DNA from: Gammaproteobacteria bacterium | GTDB taxonomy: Bacteria > Pseudomonadota > Gammaproteobacteria > UBA9214 | DNA length: 18,091 nucleotides | Assembly (NCBI GenBank): GCA_029864225.1 | Contig: JAOTTU010000023.1 | Location: 1 to 18,091, forward strand | Direction of reading: 5' to 3' | Shown: one piece after another, positions 1-5,965 of the stretch | Layout of the letters: each line of letters starts with the position of its first letter | How positions within the stretch are numbered: the stretch's first letter is position 1 | Notes under the pieces: generated by a model | The model's input: only the letters and a program-made list of their open reading frames with translations | Told to the model about the DNA's origin: nothing | Database searches by the model: none | Made by a program: the position numbers and the translations under genes

Positions 1-195
1 GAGGGCTTTCAGGTCTATCTTTAGCAGCATGGGGATGATCATCAGCCAGACAAGTACCGCCACCGGCAGATTGATGTGGGCTGCCTCGACGCTTCCCACT
101 GCCTGGAAGATGTTCGGGAACAGCTGACCCAAACCGATACCGGCGACGATGCACAGCGCGACCCAGAGGGTGAGTAAGCGTTCGAACAGGCCCAT
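1..195 (-). CDS. acr3: Acr3-family arsenite efflux permease, N-terminal part (runs off window)
   Basis: The reverse strand opens with ATG at 193-195 and stays open for 65 codons to the window edge, so only the N-terminus is present. The reading MGLFERLLTLWVALCIVAG is the typical start of Acr3 (arsenical-resistance-3) transporters. It is followed by a loop containing INLPVAVLVW and then a second hydrophobic segment ending in IIPMLLKIDL, also typical of the family. Acr3 is an inner-membrane carrier that exports arsenite, the product of ArsC. The gene starts 26 bp after the arsC stop on the same strand and has a good ribosome site (AGGAG) upstream, so an arsC-acr3 operon is very likely. The C-terminus, including the conserved cysteine of the fourth membrane segment, lies outside the window. 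Confidence 0.9.
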   Translation of the reverse strand, partial: MGLFERLLTLWVALCIVAGIGLGQLFPNIFQAVGSVEAAHINLPVAVLVWLMIIPMLLKIDLKAL

Positions 196-221
196 TTCAC
201 TGCTCCTGGTCTTTTTCCTAC

Positions 222-656
222 TCATAGTTTCTCTTTCCCGCGCCCATTCGCCAGACGCCCGATCAAGTCCACGACCCGCTGCCGGATGTCGTCACGGCTT
301 TCTCTGAACACCGCCATAATGTCTTCCTCTGAACCTCCGGCTTTGGCCGGATCATCGAGCGGCCAGTGCTCCTTAGCCGTCCCTGCGGGTAACACCGGGC
401 AATGTTCATCGGCATGAGCGCAGACGGTCACGACGTAATCTGCCCATTTCAGCATTTCATTGGTGAGTTTGGTGGAGGCCTGGCCGGAAATATCGACACC
501 CACCTCCTGCATAACCGCAATTGCGCGCGGGTTCTTGCCATGAGATTCGATACCGGCCGACTGCACCTGCAGCGAACCGTCATCGAGTTGACGCGCCCAG
601 CCTTCTGCCATCTGTGAACGGCAGGAATTGCCGGTGCATAAAAACAATACATTCAT
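222..656 (-). CDS. arsC: Arsenate reductase, thioredoxin-coupled type (LMW-PTPase fold)
   Basis: This 144-residue protein reduces arsenate to arsenite in the cytoplasm, giving the substrate for the Acr3 exporter encoded next. The N-terminal P-loop CTGNSCRS (Cys7, Cys12, Arg13) is the CX5R nucleophile loop of low-molecular-weight phosphatases. The redox cysteines of the thioredoxin-dependent class are present as Cys79 and Cys86 in VCAHADEHCP, and the acidic loop WPLDDPA (about 99-105) supplies the general acid. The length is normal for the family. The ATG at 654-656 is preceded by AGGAAAGG on the reverse strand. No arsR regulator gene is visible in the bases upstream, which is unusual because most such operons begin with one. 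It could lie elsewhere, or the operon could respond to another regulator. Confidence 0.95.
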   Translation of the reverse strand: MNVLFLCTGNSCRSQMAEGWARQLDDGSLQVQSAGIESHGKNPRAIAVMQEVGVDISGQASTKLTNEMLKWADYVVTVCAHADEHCPVLPAGTAKEHWPLDDPAKAGGSEEDIMAVFRESRDDIRQRVVDLIGRLANGRGKEKL

Positions 657-894
657 TGGTCCGTGCCTTTCCTGAGGTAAATTCTTGCTACATAGTTTAT
701 AATTGTTTTAAATTCCCTTCCTTGTGACGGGGTTTTTAATGTCCGCTTGGACCAGTGCCCAATCTAAAGATACCGTGCTTGTCATTATGATTAAATTACT
801 GGCAAGTATGCTCCACTGGTACAAGAACAAAGCCACCACACATCCCGCATATCCTGTAGTGTTGGGCATATCTGTACAAATGAGGTAATCGGTT
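657..894. other. Divergent intergenic region between arsC and small basic protein gene
   Basis: These 238 bp should carry the leftward ars promoter and the rightward promoter of the gene at 895. The part next to arsC is AT-rich on the reverse strand (TTTAAAACAATTATAAAC within about 695-712) and could supply a -10 element. I cannot see a convincing palindrome that would define an ArsR operator. An 83-codon reverse ORF here overlaps the better-supported gene at 895 and is not called. Confidence 0.4.
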
Positions 895-1134
895 GTGGGA
901 GTTTTCAAAAAAAGATTGAGTGCCAGCGTAGGTCGCAGAAAGATAACTGACCGGCGCATTCAGGAGCAGAAACTACCTTATGACCACCGTGTGCGGCCTG
1001 ACCGCCGTCTGAACAATATCTCAGTGGAGTGGATTCCTATCAGTGAAGTCACCTTACATCCCACCTTATGTGAGGCATTGAGCAGAATCAGAAACAAGAA
1101 TAAGTCGGCTGGAACTCGTACCAAAGAACAATAG
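895..1134 (+). CDS. Small basic protein of unknown function
   Basis: This is a 79-residue ORF starting with GTG at 895. TGAGGT lies upstream at a suitable distance as a ribosome site. The protein is rich in Arg and Lys and has no signal peptide or membrane segment. Its core has two DRR blocks, near residues 19-21 and 36-38, the second being RPDRRLNNISVEWIP. This looks like a conserved, non-random motif, and the internal pattern and good start make it more believable than the overlapping reverse ORF. I do not recognise a named family. It sits alone between the ars genes and aroF, so context says little. A nucleic-acid- or ribosome-associated role would fit the charge but is only a guess. Confidence 0.6.
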   Translation: MGVFKKRLSASVGRRKITDRRIQEQKLPYDHRVRPDRRLNNISVEWIPISEVTLHPTLCEALSRIRNKNKSAGTRTKEQ

Positions 1135-1179
1135 GCGATTTTAATAGCTTGTCGCTACCCTGAAAGTCACTGGCTCAAG

Positions 1180-1416
1180 CTAATAAACACATCGCCAGGT
1201 TGAGCCATTCGCACATCCTGGTGTCTGCGCACAGGCTTTGCGTCTTTTCAATCTTCCTTTCCGCTCGCGAATGTCGTATTTGGGTCGGTACTTTAAGCGG
1301 TCATTCTGTGGCTCCAGCGCACGATAGCTGTTGTACATATCGCGCACCAGCATCCCCCTGGTTGCTGACCCACCGGTACCCCCCGCACCCTGCAGGGACC
1401 CGTAAGGGCCAGCCAA
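1180..1416 (-). CDS. Doubtful small ORF in the 1135-1495 gap
   Basis: The stretch 1135-1495 holds no clear gene. The only candidate is this reverse ORF of up to 78 codons, starting with TTG at 1416, or with ATG at 1353 for a 57-residue product. The shorter form reads MLVRDMYNSYRALEPQNDR and continues into a very basic segment with KYRPKYDIRERKGRLKRRK. That is more protein-like than a typical shadow frame. There is no well-placed ribosome site, and I know no family match. The aroF promoter should also lie within this gap. Treat it as a possibility only. Confidence 0.25.
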   Translation of the reverse strand: MAGPYGSLQGAGGTGGSATRGMLVRDMYNSYRALEPQNDRLKYRPKYDIRERKGRLKRRKACAQTPGCANGSTWRCVY

Positions 1417-1495
1417 TCATGTATTTCTGTTTCGGTACTCTGGTATTATCTGCCACTTTCCTGCCGGACACACCGCGCTTGATACTGCAACAACC

Positions 1496-2551
1496 ATGAC
1501 TGATAAACGCATTGAAGATATCAATATCAGCAACTGCAACAGGCTGATTACACCCCATGATCTTAAACACAAGCTGCCGATTACGCAGCAGGTCGCCGAA
1601 ACGGTAATCAACAGCCGTAGCGTCATCCGGGATATTCTCGATCGCAAGGATGCACGCCACATGATCGTGGTAGGCCCCTGCTCCATACACGACCCGAAAG
1701 CCGCTATCGAGTATGGCGTGCATCTGCGCAAACTCGCAGACCAGGTCAGTGACACGCTGTACCTGGTAATGCGGGTTTATTTCGAGAAACCGCGCAGCAC
1801 TATTGGCTGGAAGGGACTGATAAACGACCCGCACATGAACGGCTCGTTCGAAATCGAGGAAGGGCTGCACATTGCACGGCGCCTGCTGCTGGACCTGGCC
1901 GAGCTCGGTCTGCCGCTGGCCACCGAGGCACTCGACCCGATTTCACCGCAGTACCTGCAGGATCTGATTTCCTGGTCGGCTATCGGAGCACGCACCACCG
2001 AGTCACAAACACATCGTGTCATGTCAAGCGGACTGTCCTGTGCCGTTGGCTTCAAAAACGGCACCGATGGCGGCTTCAACATCGCCATCAATGCGCTGAA
2101 ATCGGTCAGCCACCCGCACAGCTTCCTTGGCATCGATGCCGGGGGACATGTGTCCATGGTGGAAACCACAGGTAACAAATACGGGCATATCGTACTACGC
2201 GGTGGCAACGGCCAACCTAATTACGATGCTGAAAATATCGCCCGCTGCGAGGCGCAACTCCGTGCTGCGGATGTCTGTCCATACATCATGGTCGATTGCA
2301 GCCATGATAACTCCTGCAAGGATCCGAACCTGCAACCGGGCGTTGCAAAAGATGTCACCCGCCAGATCCTGGCGGGTAACCGCTCCATCATCGGTCTGAT
2401 GATCGAGAGCAATATCAATGCCGGGCGCCAGCCGATACCTGACGATGTATCAAGACTGAAATATGGCGTTTCCGTGACTGACGGTTGTATCGACTGGGAA
2501 ACTACCGAGGAATTAATTACCTGGATGCATTCACAACTATCATCTATGTAA
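1496..2551 (+). CDS. aroF: 3-deoxy-7-phosphoheptulonate (DAHP) synthase, class I, AroF-like
   Basis: This 351-residue enzyme condenses phosphoenolpyruvate and erythrose 4-phosphate in the first step of the shikimate pathway. The full class I AroAB-type pattern is present: VVGPCSIHDP near residue 58, YFEKPRSTIGWKGLINDPHM near 98-117, SAIGARTTESQTHR, SCAVGFKNGTDGG, HIVLRGG, a DCSHDNS metal/PEP segment, IIGLMIESN and YGVSVTDGCI. Detailed wording such as SDTLYLVMRVYFEKPR, GLPLATEALDP, SWSAIGARTTESQTHR and NRSIIGLMIESNI follows E. coli AroF (tyrosine-regulated) much more closely than AroG or AroH. Tyrosine feedback is therefore likely but is not proven by sequence. The ATG at 1496 has only a weak ribosome site. 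The gene appears to be monocistronic and is followed directly by REP-like hairpins. Confidence 0.95.
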   Translation: MTDKRIEDINISNCNRLITPHDLKHKLPITQQVAETVINSRSVIRDILDRKDARHMIVVGPCSIHDPKAAIEYGVHLRKLADQVSDTLYLVMRVYFEKPRSTIGWKGLINDPHMNGSFEIEEGLHIARRLLLDLAELGLPLATEALDPISPQYLQDLISWSAIGARTTESQTHRVMSSGLSCAVGFKNGTDGGFNIAINALKSVSHPHSFLGIDAGGHVSMVETTGNKYGHIVLRGGNGQPNYDAENIARCEAQLRAADVCPYIMVDCSHDNSCKDPNLQPGVAKDVTRQILAGNRSIIGLMIESNINAGRQPIPDDVSRLKYGVSVTDGCIDWETTEELITWMHSQLSSM

Positions 2552-2612
2552 GCGGCTTACAGCCGCGATCCCGTAACATTGAAGAATCGCGCCTGCAAGG
2601 CGCTCCTGCGAT
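2552..2612. repeat. BIME/REP-like pair of inverted hairpins after aroF
   Basis: The first hairpin starts right after the aroF stop: GCGGCT (2552-2557), loop TAC, AGCCGC (2561-2566), followed by GATC. The second is GCGCC (2589-2593), loop TGCAA, GGCGC (2599-2603), preceded by AATC and followed by TCCTGCGAT. The two hairpins carry mirror-image feet (GCGAT and ATCGC), which is the arrangement of a symmetric BIME made of two REPs. Neither is followed by a T-run, so they are not classical terminators, though they may stabilise the aroF mRNA end. The rest of 2613-2815 shows nothing I can name. Confidence 0.55.
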
Positions 2613-2815
2613 GTCAAATATACTCGTGGTCAACACTCGATAACATTCACCGCCAACCCCATTTCCATCAATCCCACAGGCCCAGTGCCTACCCACAGTT
2701 TTTAGTACTAACGTAATGCTACATCGTTATCCCTTGTAGCGAGGTTCATTGTAAGTAGATGGGTGACTGCTTTGATCGACCATTGGAGTCCGAAACTGTT
2801 TACGAACATACAGAA

Positions 2816-2831
2816 TGTGATCACGGTCACA
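2816..2831. promoter_or_regulatory. Perfect CRP/Vfr-type site upstream of glycine-zipper gene
   Basis: The sequence is TGTGA TCACGG TCACA, an exact match to the consensus TGTGA-N6-TCACA of the CRP/Vfr family. It lies 84 bp before the ATG at 2900, a suitable place for an activator just upstream of a promoter. The regulator itself is not in the window. Confidence 0.6.
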
Positions 2832-2899
2832 AAAGTTTTAATGGCAAGTGGCGACAATTATGGATACTTGTCTACTATTTACAGGACTATGTGATCGCC

Positions 2900-3220
2900 A
2901 TGAATATACGATATCTGGTTTTAGTGTTTACAATGGTGGTAATTGAAGCGAACGCAGACAGTTCCACCCTGGACGCGGCAATTGGTGGTGCCATCGGCGG
3001 TGGTGCTGGCGCGGCAATTGGCAATGAGATCGGCGGTCGCGATGGTGCGATTATCGGCGGAGCACTAGGTGGGGCAGTCGGAGCTGCGGTCACCACTGGC
3101 GAGGAACCACATCATGGCACCCCGTCTAGCAAACCGCATTATGATAATTATCATCCTCATGGAGGACATCCTGGTTCCCACTTTTGTCCGCCCGGCCAGG
3201 CAAAAAAGGGGCGTTGTTAA
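2900..3220 (+). CDS. Secreted glycine-zipper small protein
   Basis: This is a 106-residue exported protein. Residues 1-19 (MNIRYLVLVFTMVVIEANA) form a short signal peptide cut after ANA. Next is a glycine zipper, about residues 25-62, with GGAIGGGAGAAIGNEIGG and then GAIIGGALGGAVGAAV. Such segments pack as helical hairpins in membranes or outer-membrane lipoproteins, but there is no lipobox here. The C-terminus is His/Pro/Gly-rich and ends FCPPGQAKKGRC, where the two cysteines could form a disulfide. An in-frame GTG at 2891 has AGGA closer to it and is an alternative start. The frame also stays open upstream to an ATG at 2759, but that extension would bury the signal peptide and cross the CRP-like site, so I reject it. 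Its function is unknown, with an envelope role likely. Confidence 0.7.
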   Translation: MNIRYLVLVFTMVVIEANADSSTLDAAIGGAIGGGAGAAIGNEIGGRDGAIIGGALGGAVGAAVTTGEEPHHGTPSSKPHYDNYHPHGGHPGSHFCPPGQAKKGRC

Positions 3221-3734
3221 TTCCCAACATGTTTGATAAACCTGTGCTCAGCTGGTTGGTGAAATGCGAGTTATAGGGCCGATTTTTCTAACGAATCCGC
3301 AGTCGAACCTGGTCCTTCAGTCCAGGCTAATATATAAACGGATGGCGCCTTCACCATCTGATTTTTGATTTGGCACCGTGCGTTAGCTCAGTATTGAAAT
3401 GGACGGTGCCTTGCTGATTTCATATCGTATTGATTTACATATACTAATTAGCAACACTGCCCCTGGGTGCCGCCACTTTTCGATGATCTCTATCGGGGCT
3501 GGCTGAACGCGTACTTTCGACCCGTTACGCACATTCCGTAGAAAATAAATCTGTCCCCTTTTCTTGTGGCTTATTAGTTTTTTATGGTATAAGTTGGCCC
3601 GTGTTGCAGTTTTTGTCTCGTAGCAGTTCCGGTAGTTCCTCGCAGTGTAGTGCGTCATGCGTCATGTCTCCCGTAATTTCTCAACAGTAACCTGCACGCT
3701 AATACATTGTTCATTAAACATAGAGGTAACCAGA
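3221..3734. other. Long intergenic region before the cold-shock gene
   Basis: These 514 bp contain no convincing gene. A 91-codon reverse ORF (3383-3658) has no family resemblance or ribosome site. Visible structures are an 8-bp perfect inverted repeat, GGCACCGT (3372-3379) with ACGGTGCC (3403-3410), and a small hairpin, GATGG (3341-3345) with CCATC (3354-3358), followed by a T-rich stretch that may be a weak terminator for the upstream gene. The string ATAAATCTGTCCCC near 3546-3559 resembles intergenic motifs that recur in many proteobacteria. The cold-shock promoter and leader occupy the right end. Confidence 0.5.
3564..3593 (+). promoter_or_regulatory. Candidate sigma-70 promoter for the cold-shock gene
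   Basis: A -35 like TTGTGG (3564-3569) and a -10 like TATAAG (3588-3593) are separated by 18 bp. Transcription would start near 3600, giving a leader of about 135 nt before the ATG at 3735. Long leaders of this size are typical of cspA-type genes, whose 5' UTR acts as a temperature-responsive RNA element. The leader fold has not been tested. Confidence 0.4.
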
Positions 3735-3938
3735 ATGGCTACAGGTACAGTTAAGTGGTTCAACGATAGCAAGGGTTTTGGATTTATTGCTCCTTCGGAC
3801 GGTAGCGACGATGTGTTCGTACATCATTCCGCCATCCAGGGCAGTGGTTTCAAATCACTGGCCGAAGGGCAGACCGTGACTTACGATAGTGAGCGCGGAC
3901 CCAAGGGCCCTAGCGCGGTAAACGTTGTTCCGCAATAA
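3735..3938 (+). CDS. Cold-shock domain protein (CspA family)
   Basis: This 67-residue protein is a single cold-shock domain that binds single-stranded RNA or DNA and acts as an RNA chaperone. TGTVKWFNDSKGFGFI contains the RNP1 motif KGFGFI, and DVFVHHSAI contains RNP2. The end, GPKGPSAVNVVPQ, is typical of the family, and the length is standard. The ATG at 3735 has a strong ribosome site (AGAGGTAA) 7 bp upstream. An in-frame extension back to 3657 is open but lacks a ribosome site and homology, so it is rejected. The gene stands alone between a probable long leader and a strong terminator. Which Csp paralogue it is, and whether cold induces it, cannot be told from sequence alone. Confidence 0.95.
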   Translation: MATGTVKWFNDSKGFGFIAPSDGSDDVFVHHSAIQGSGFKSLAEGQTVTYDSERGPKGPSAVNVVPQ

Positions 3939-3954
3939 GACGATCCTAGTCTAG

Positions 3955-3988
3955 AAAAAAGCCCCGCTTTAGAGCGGGGCTTTTTTTT
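3955..3988. terminator. Strong rho-independent terminator after the cold-shock gene
   Basis: The stem GCCCCGCT (3961-3968) pairs with AGCGGGGC (3973-3980) around the loop TTAG. It is flanked by six A on the left and eight T on the right, which extend the stem. The symmetry means it could work in both directions. Confidence 0.95.
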
Positions 3989-4082
3989 GCTGCGACAGAT
4001 AGCATCAGCCATATAATTGGAGCAGTGGCGCCATAACGCGGTCAGCCCACTGGTAGTGAAAGAAATACTCAAAATTAGGTGT

Positions 4083-4122
4083 ATGAATGGGGTCGGTGTT
4101 TCAAGTCCACCCGTAGCCACCA
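4083..4122 (+). pseudogene. 3'-half remnant of an elongator tRNA-Met-like gene
   Basis: The end CGTAGCC-ACCA (4112-4122) is an acceptor 3' strand plus discriminator and CCA. Before it is a T arm, GGTGT (4095-4099), TTCAAGT (4100-4106), CCACC (4107-4111), with the canonical TTCAAGT loop and four of five stem pairs. The preceding ATGGGGTC matches the variable-region side of E. coli tRNA-Met, whose acceptor end is also CGTAGCCACCA. The 5' half (GGCTACG acceptor strand, D arm, CAT anticodon) is absent upstream, so this is not a working tRNA. Such fragments are commonly left by integration at a tRNA 3' end. Confidence 0.65.
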
Positions 4123-4386
4123 CTATATATAAATGGGATAGGCTAAATACAACCACTCTGCCTGGCCTGGATTTCGTTTTAGTCCTCTGTAAGTCCGCCG
4201 TAGGGTAAACTCGTACAATTATTCACCTGCGCTCGAGTAGCGCGACGGTTATTGCTCGTAACCATGATCTTAACCTGTAATTAACAGCTCCCACGGGAGC
4301 CTGCAGACTTGTATTTGTACCAATGGCTTCAGGAATGCAAAAGATTTCTGGCCAGGTGATGCTCAACGGTTAATACAGTAGACCGA

Positions 4387-4409
4387 TGCAACAGAGTGGG
4401 TCTGTTGCA
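4387..4409. repeat. 8-bp perfect inverted repeat in the leader of the NYN gene
   Basis: TGCAACAG (4387-4394), a 7-nt spacer AGTGGGT, and CTGTTGCA (4402-4409) form a stable hairpin or a dyad operator 60 bp before the start codon. There is no T-run, so it is not a terminator. As the next gene encodes a putative RNA-binding nuclease, an autoregulatory RNA hairpin is possible but not shown. Confidence 0.5.
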
Positions 4410-4468
4410 CGACACCCGATAGGGGTTCAGGTGTATTGCGCACCACGTACCAAGAAAAAGGAACATGA

Positions 4469-5053
4469 ATGAACGAAAATTCCGAAACCAAAAGCATGGC
4501 GCTGTTCTGCGACTTCGAAAATGTTGCCCTCGGTGTTCGCGACGCAAAATATTCTGCCTTTGACATCCAGAAGGTGCTGGAGCGCTTGCTGCTCAAGGGC
4601 AACATTGTCGTCAAGAAAGCCTACTGCGACTGGGATCGTTACAAGGAGTTCAAGGCTGCCATGCATGAAGCGGCCTTTGAGATGATCGAGATTCCCCATG
4701 TACGTCAATCAGGCAAGAACTCCGCTGATATCCGCATGGTCGTCGATGCTCTGGATCTCTGCTATACCAAGCTGCATGTCGACACCTTTGTCGTCATCAG
4801 CGGTGATTCGGATTTCTCACCGCTGGTAAGCAAGCTACGTGAAAACAACAAAGTGGTCATCGGCGTCGGAGTGAAGAATGCCACTTCCGACCTGCTAATT
4901 GCCAACTGTGACGAGTTCATCTTCTATGATGACCTGGTGCGCGAGTCCAGCAAGCCACGTCGCACCCGGCGCAAGTCTGTCGCGAAGAAGGCGGGCAAGA
5001 AAGTGTCGCGAAGACCGAGGACGACAAGCAGCAGGATGCCGTGGACCTGGTAA
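4469..5053 (+). CDS. NYN-domain (LabA/DUF88-like) nuclease, N-terminal part of a frameshifted gene
   Basis: Residues 10-156 form an NYN domain, a PIN-like RNase fold. ALFCDFENVA holds the first acidic residue (Asp15). Then come KKAYCDW, the segment QSGKNSADIRMVVDAL with Asp87, and VVISGDSDFSPLV with Asp113 and Asp115. Together these give the metal-binding acidic cluster of the family. From about residue 161 there is a Lys/Arg-rich linker, after which this frame reads a nonsense tail (RRPRTTSSRMPWTW) and stops. The natural continuation is in the -1 frame: AKTEDDKQQDAVDLVMETI, leading to the OST-HTH domain. The gene is therefore a single gene interrupted near 4990-5010. ATG 4469 is preceded by AAGGAAC; an ATG at 4465 is out of frame. 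Confidence 0.85.
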   Translation: MNENSETKSMALFCDFENVALGVRDAKYSAFDIQKVLERLLLKGNIVVKKAYCDWDRYKEFKAAMHEAAFEMIEIPHVRQSGKNSADIRMVVDALDLCYTKLHVDTFVVISGDSDFSPLVSKLRENNKVVIGVGVKNATSDLLIANCDEFIFYDDLVRESSKPRRTRRKSVAKKAGKKVSRRPRTTSSRMPWTW

Positions 5054-5283
5054 TGGAGACCATCGAGGCCCTGTTCAAGGAACGCGGCGAAGAGGAGAAA
5101 GTGTGGGGCTCGATGGTCAAGCAAACCCTGAAACGCCGCAAGCCGGGATTTAACGAAACCTATCATGGGTTCCGCACATTCGGCCAGTTACTGGAAGAGG
5201 CCCAGGCGCGCAAATTGATCACCCTGTTGCCGGACGAGAAATCAGGCGGGTATATCATCAAGAGCCTGGCCCAGGAAGATTGA
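5041..5283 (+). CDS. OST-HTH/LOTUS RNA-binding domain, C-terminal part of the frameshifted NYN gene
   Basis: This frame is open from about 4933 but has no start codon before GTG 5041, where AGGA lies a few bases upstream. The 80 codons encode a winged-helix OST-HTH (LOTUS) domain: VMETIEALFKERGEEEKVWG, then SMVKQTLKRRKPGFNETYHG with the PGFNE..YGF-like core, then FGQLLEEAQARKLITL and a final GGYIIKSL strand. NYN plus OST-HTH in one chain of about 260-270 residues is a common bacterial architecture, and joining the two frames gives about 270 residues. Whether the split is a sequencing error, a true mutation or programmed frameshifting is open. Independent translation from 5041 is possible but unlikely. 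Confidence 0.75.
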   Translation: MDLVMETIEALFKERGEEEKVWGSMVKQTLKRRKPGFNETYHGFRTFGQLLEEAQARKLITLLPDEKSGGYIIKSLAQED

Positions 5284-5292
5284 ATAATAAAT

Positions 5293-5355
5293 AAAAAGGG
5301 TCAGTACCCTTCTAAATCACCACACATCAACTTTAGGTGATACTGACACCTTTAA
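5293..5355. repeat. REP-like nested inverted repeat
   Basis: The outer arms are AAAAAGGGTCAGTA (5293-5306) and TACTGACACCTTTAA (5341-5355), imperfectly complementary. The inner arms are ATCACC (5316-5321) and GGTGAT (5336-5341). The left arm also folds on itself (AAGGGT-CAGT-ACCCTT, 5296-5311). It lies between convergent genes and probably ends transcription or is a REP-type element. Confidence 0.5.
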
Positions 5356-5360
5356 TACTA

Positions 5361-5387
5361 CGGCCGGCGGCGGAGCAATGCCGGCCG
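5361..5387 (-). terminator. GC-rich hairpin downstream of the Spy/CpxP-like gene
   Basis: CGGCCGGC (5361-5368) and GCCGGCCG (5380-5387) are perfectly complementary around an 11-nt loop, 14 bp after the reverse-strand stop. Only a short T-containing stretch follows on that strand, so it is an imperfect terminator. Confidence 0.5.
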
Positions 5388-5401
5388 CAGCAAGGGGTCA
5401 A

Positions 5402-5923
5402 TTACAAGTGGTGGCCGAAACCGTATCCAAAACCGCGGTCCTGGCGTAACTCGGACAGTTTTTCACGTTGCGTATCGGTGAGTTGTGCACGGATATCGGC
5501 ACGTGTCCTGGCATGCAGCAGCATCAGTTCGGCCTTATTATCGGCCTGAATTTCTGCAAGCCTGCGTGTTTCCTGCTCGTTGAAATCCTCTGCTTCCATC
5601 AGGTCGTGCAGGGCCAGGCGGTTTTCAATAAGTATGTCGCGATGGACGCGTCCGGCCATCCGCGCCTTTTTCATGATTTCACGTACAGCGGTACGTTGTT
5701 CCTTGCTGAGATCCAGGCTTTTCTCAAGCTGTATGATGGCGGCAATTCTCTTGCCTGCATGACCGATGCCGGCCGTCTTGCCGGGGCCGTGCATCTTGCC
5801 TTGCATGCTGCGTGCACCACAGTGGCCAGAGCCGTCGCCATGGCGGGCCATGGTGGTCCCGGCAATCGCCAGACCCCCAACGGTCAGTGTGCTGATCAAT
5901 AGTGTAGTGGTGAGCTTTTGCAT
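5402..5923 (-). CDS. Spy/CpxP-family periplasmic protein (LTxxQ motif)
   Basis: This 173-residue protein has a signal peptide (residues 1-26, ending TTMA). A His/Gly/Met-rich segment follows, then a long helical region with the two family motifs: LDLSKEQRTAVREIMKKA near 71-88 and LTDTQREKLSELRQD near 149-163. Spy and CpxP are periplasmic chaperone-like dimers. CpxP also restrains the sensor kinase CpxA, and its gene is the classic Cpx-induced target lying divergent from cpxRA. The gene is the second of a leftward pair, 42 bp after the DYRxD-repeat gene, and shares the control region with the cpxRA-like operon to the right. The His/Met-rich N-terminus may bind metal. A CpxP-equivalent role is likely from context but not proven. 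Confidence 0.85.
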   Translation of the reverse strand: MQKLTTTLLISTLTVGGLAIAGTTMARHGDGSGHCGARSMQGKMHGPGKTAGIGHAGKRIAAIIQLEKSLDLSKEQRTAVREIMKKARMAGRVHRDILIENRLALHDLMEAEDFNEQETRRLAEIQADNKAELMLLHARTRADIRAQLTDTQREKLSELRQDRGFGYGFGHHL

Positions 5924-5965
5924 GGTGTCAATGTCCTCTTGGCTTGGAGATAGAAGGAAACGGGA

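Larger units (their letters stand above)
3989..4468. other. Intergenic region around the tRNA remnant
   Basis: Apart from the tRNA fragment, this 480-bp stretch holds no supported gene. A 63-codon forward ORF at 4017-4208 runs through the tRNA remnant and is not credible. Two inverted repeats are visible: GCTCCC/GGGAGC (4287-4300) and an 8-bp one at 4387-4409 close to the downstream gene. No integrase or transposase remnant can be read. Confidence 0.5.

Noticed and set aside
708..959. 83-codon reverse ORF upstream of arsC, considered as an ArsR candidate
   Set aside because: It lacks a helix-turn-helix or ArsR metal motif and overlaps the better-supported gene at 895.
2759..2899. N-terminal extension of the glycine-zipper protein from ATG 2759
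   Set aside because: It would place the signal peptide 47 residues inside the protein and run across the CRP-like site and promoter region. The ATG at 2900 fits better.
3372..3410. tRNA-like look of GGCACCGT...TAGCTCAGT...ACGGTGCC
   Set aside because: Only 39 nt lie between the arms, and there is no anticodon arm or T arm. It is just an inverted repeat.
3383..3658. 91-codon reverse ORF in the region before the cold-shock gene
   Set aside because: It has no ribosome site and no family resemblance, and it overlaps the probable cold-shock promoter and leader.
5468..5902. 144-codon forward ORF
   Set aside because: It lies wholly opposite the Spy/CpxP-like gene, whose protein has clear family motifs and a signal peptide. 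This is a shadow frame.
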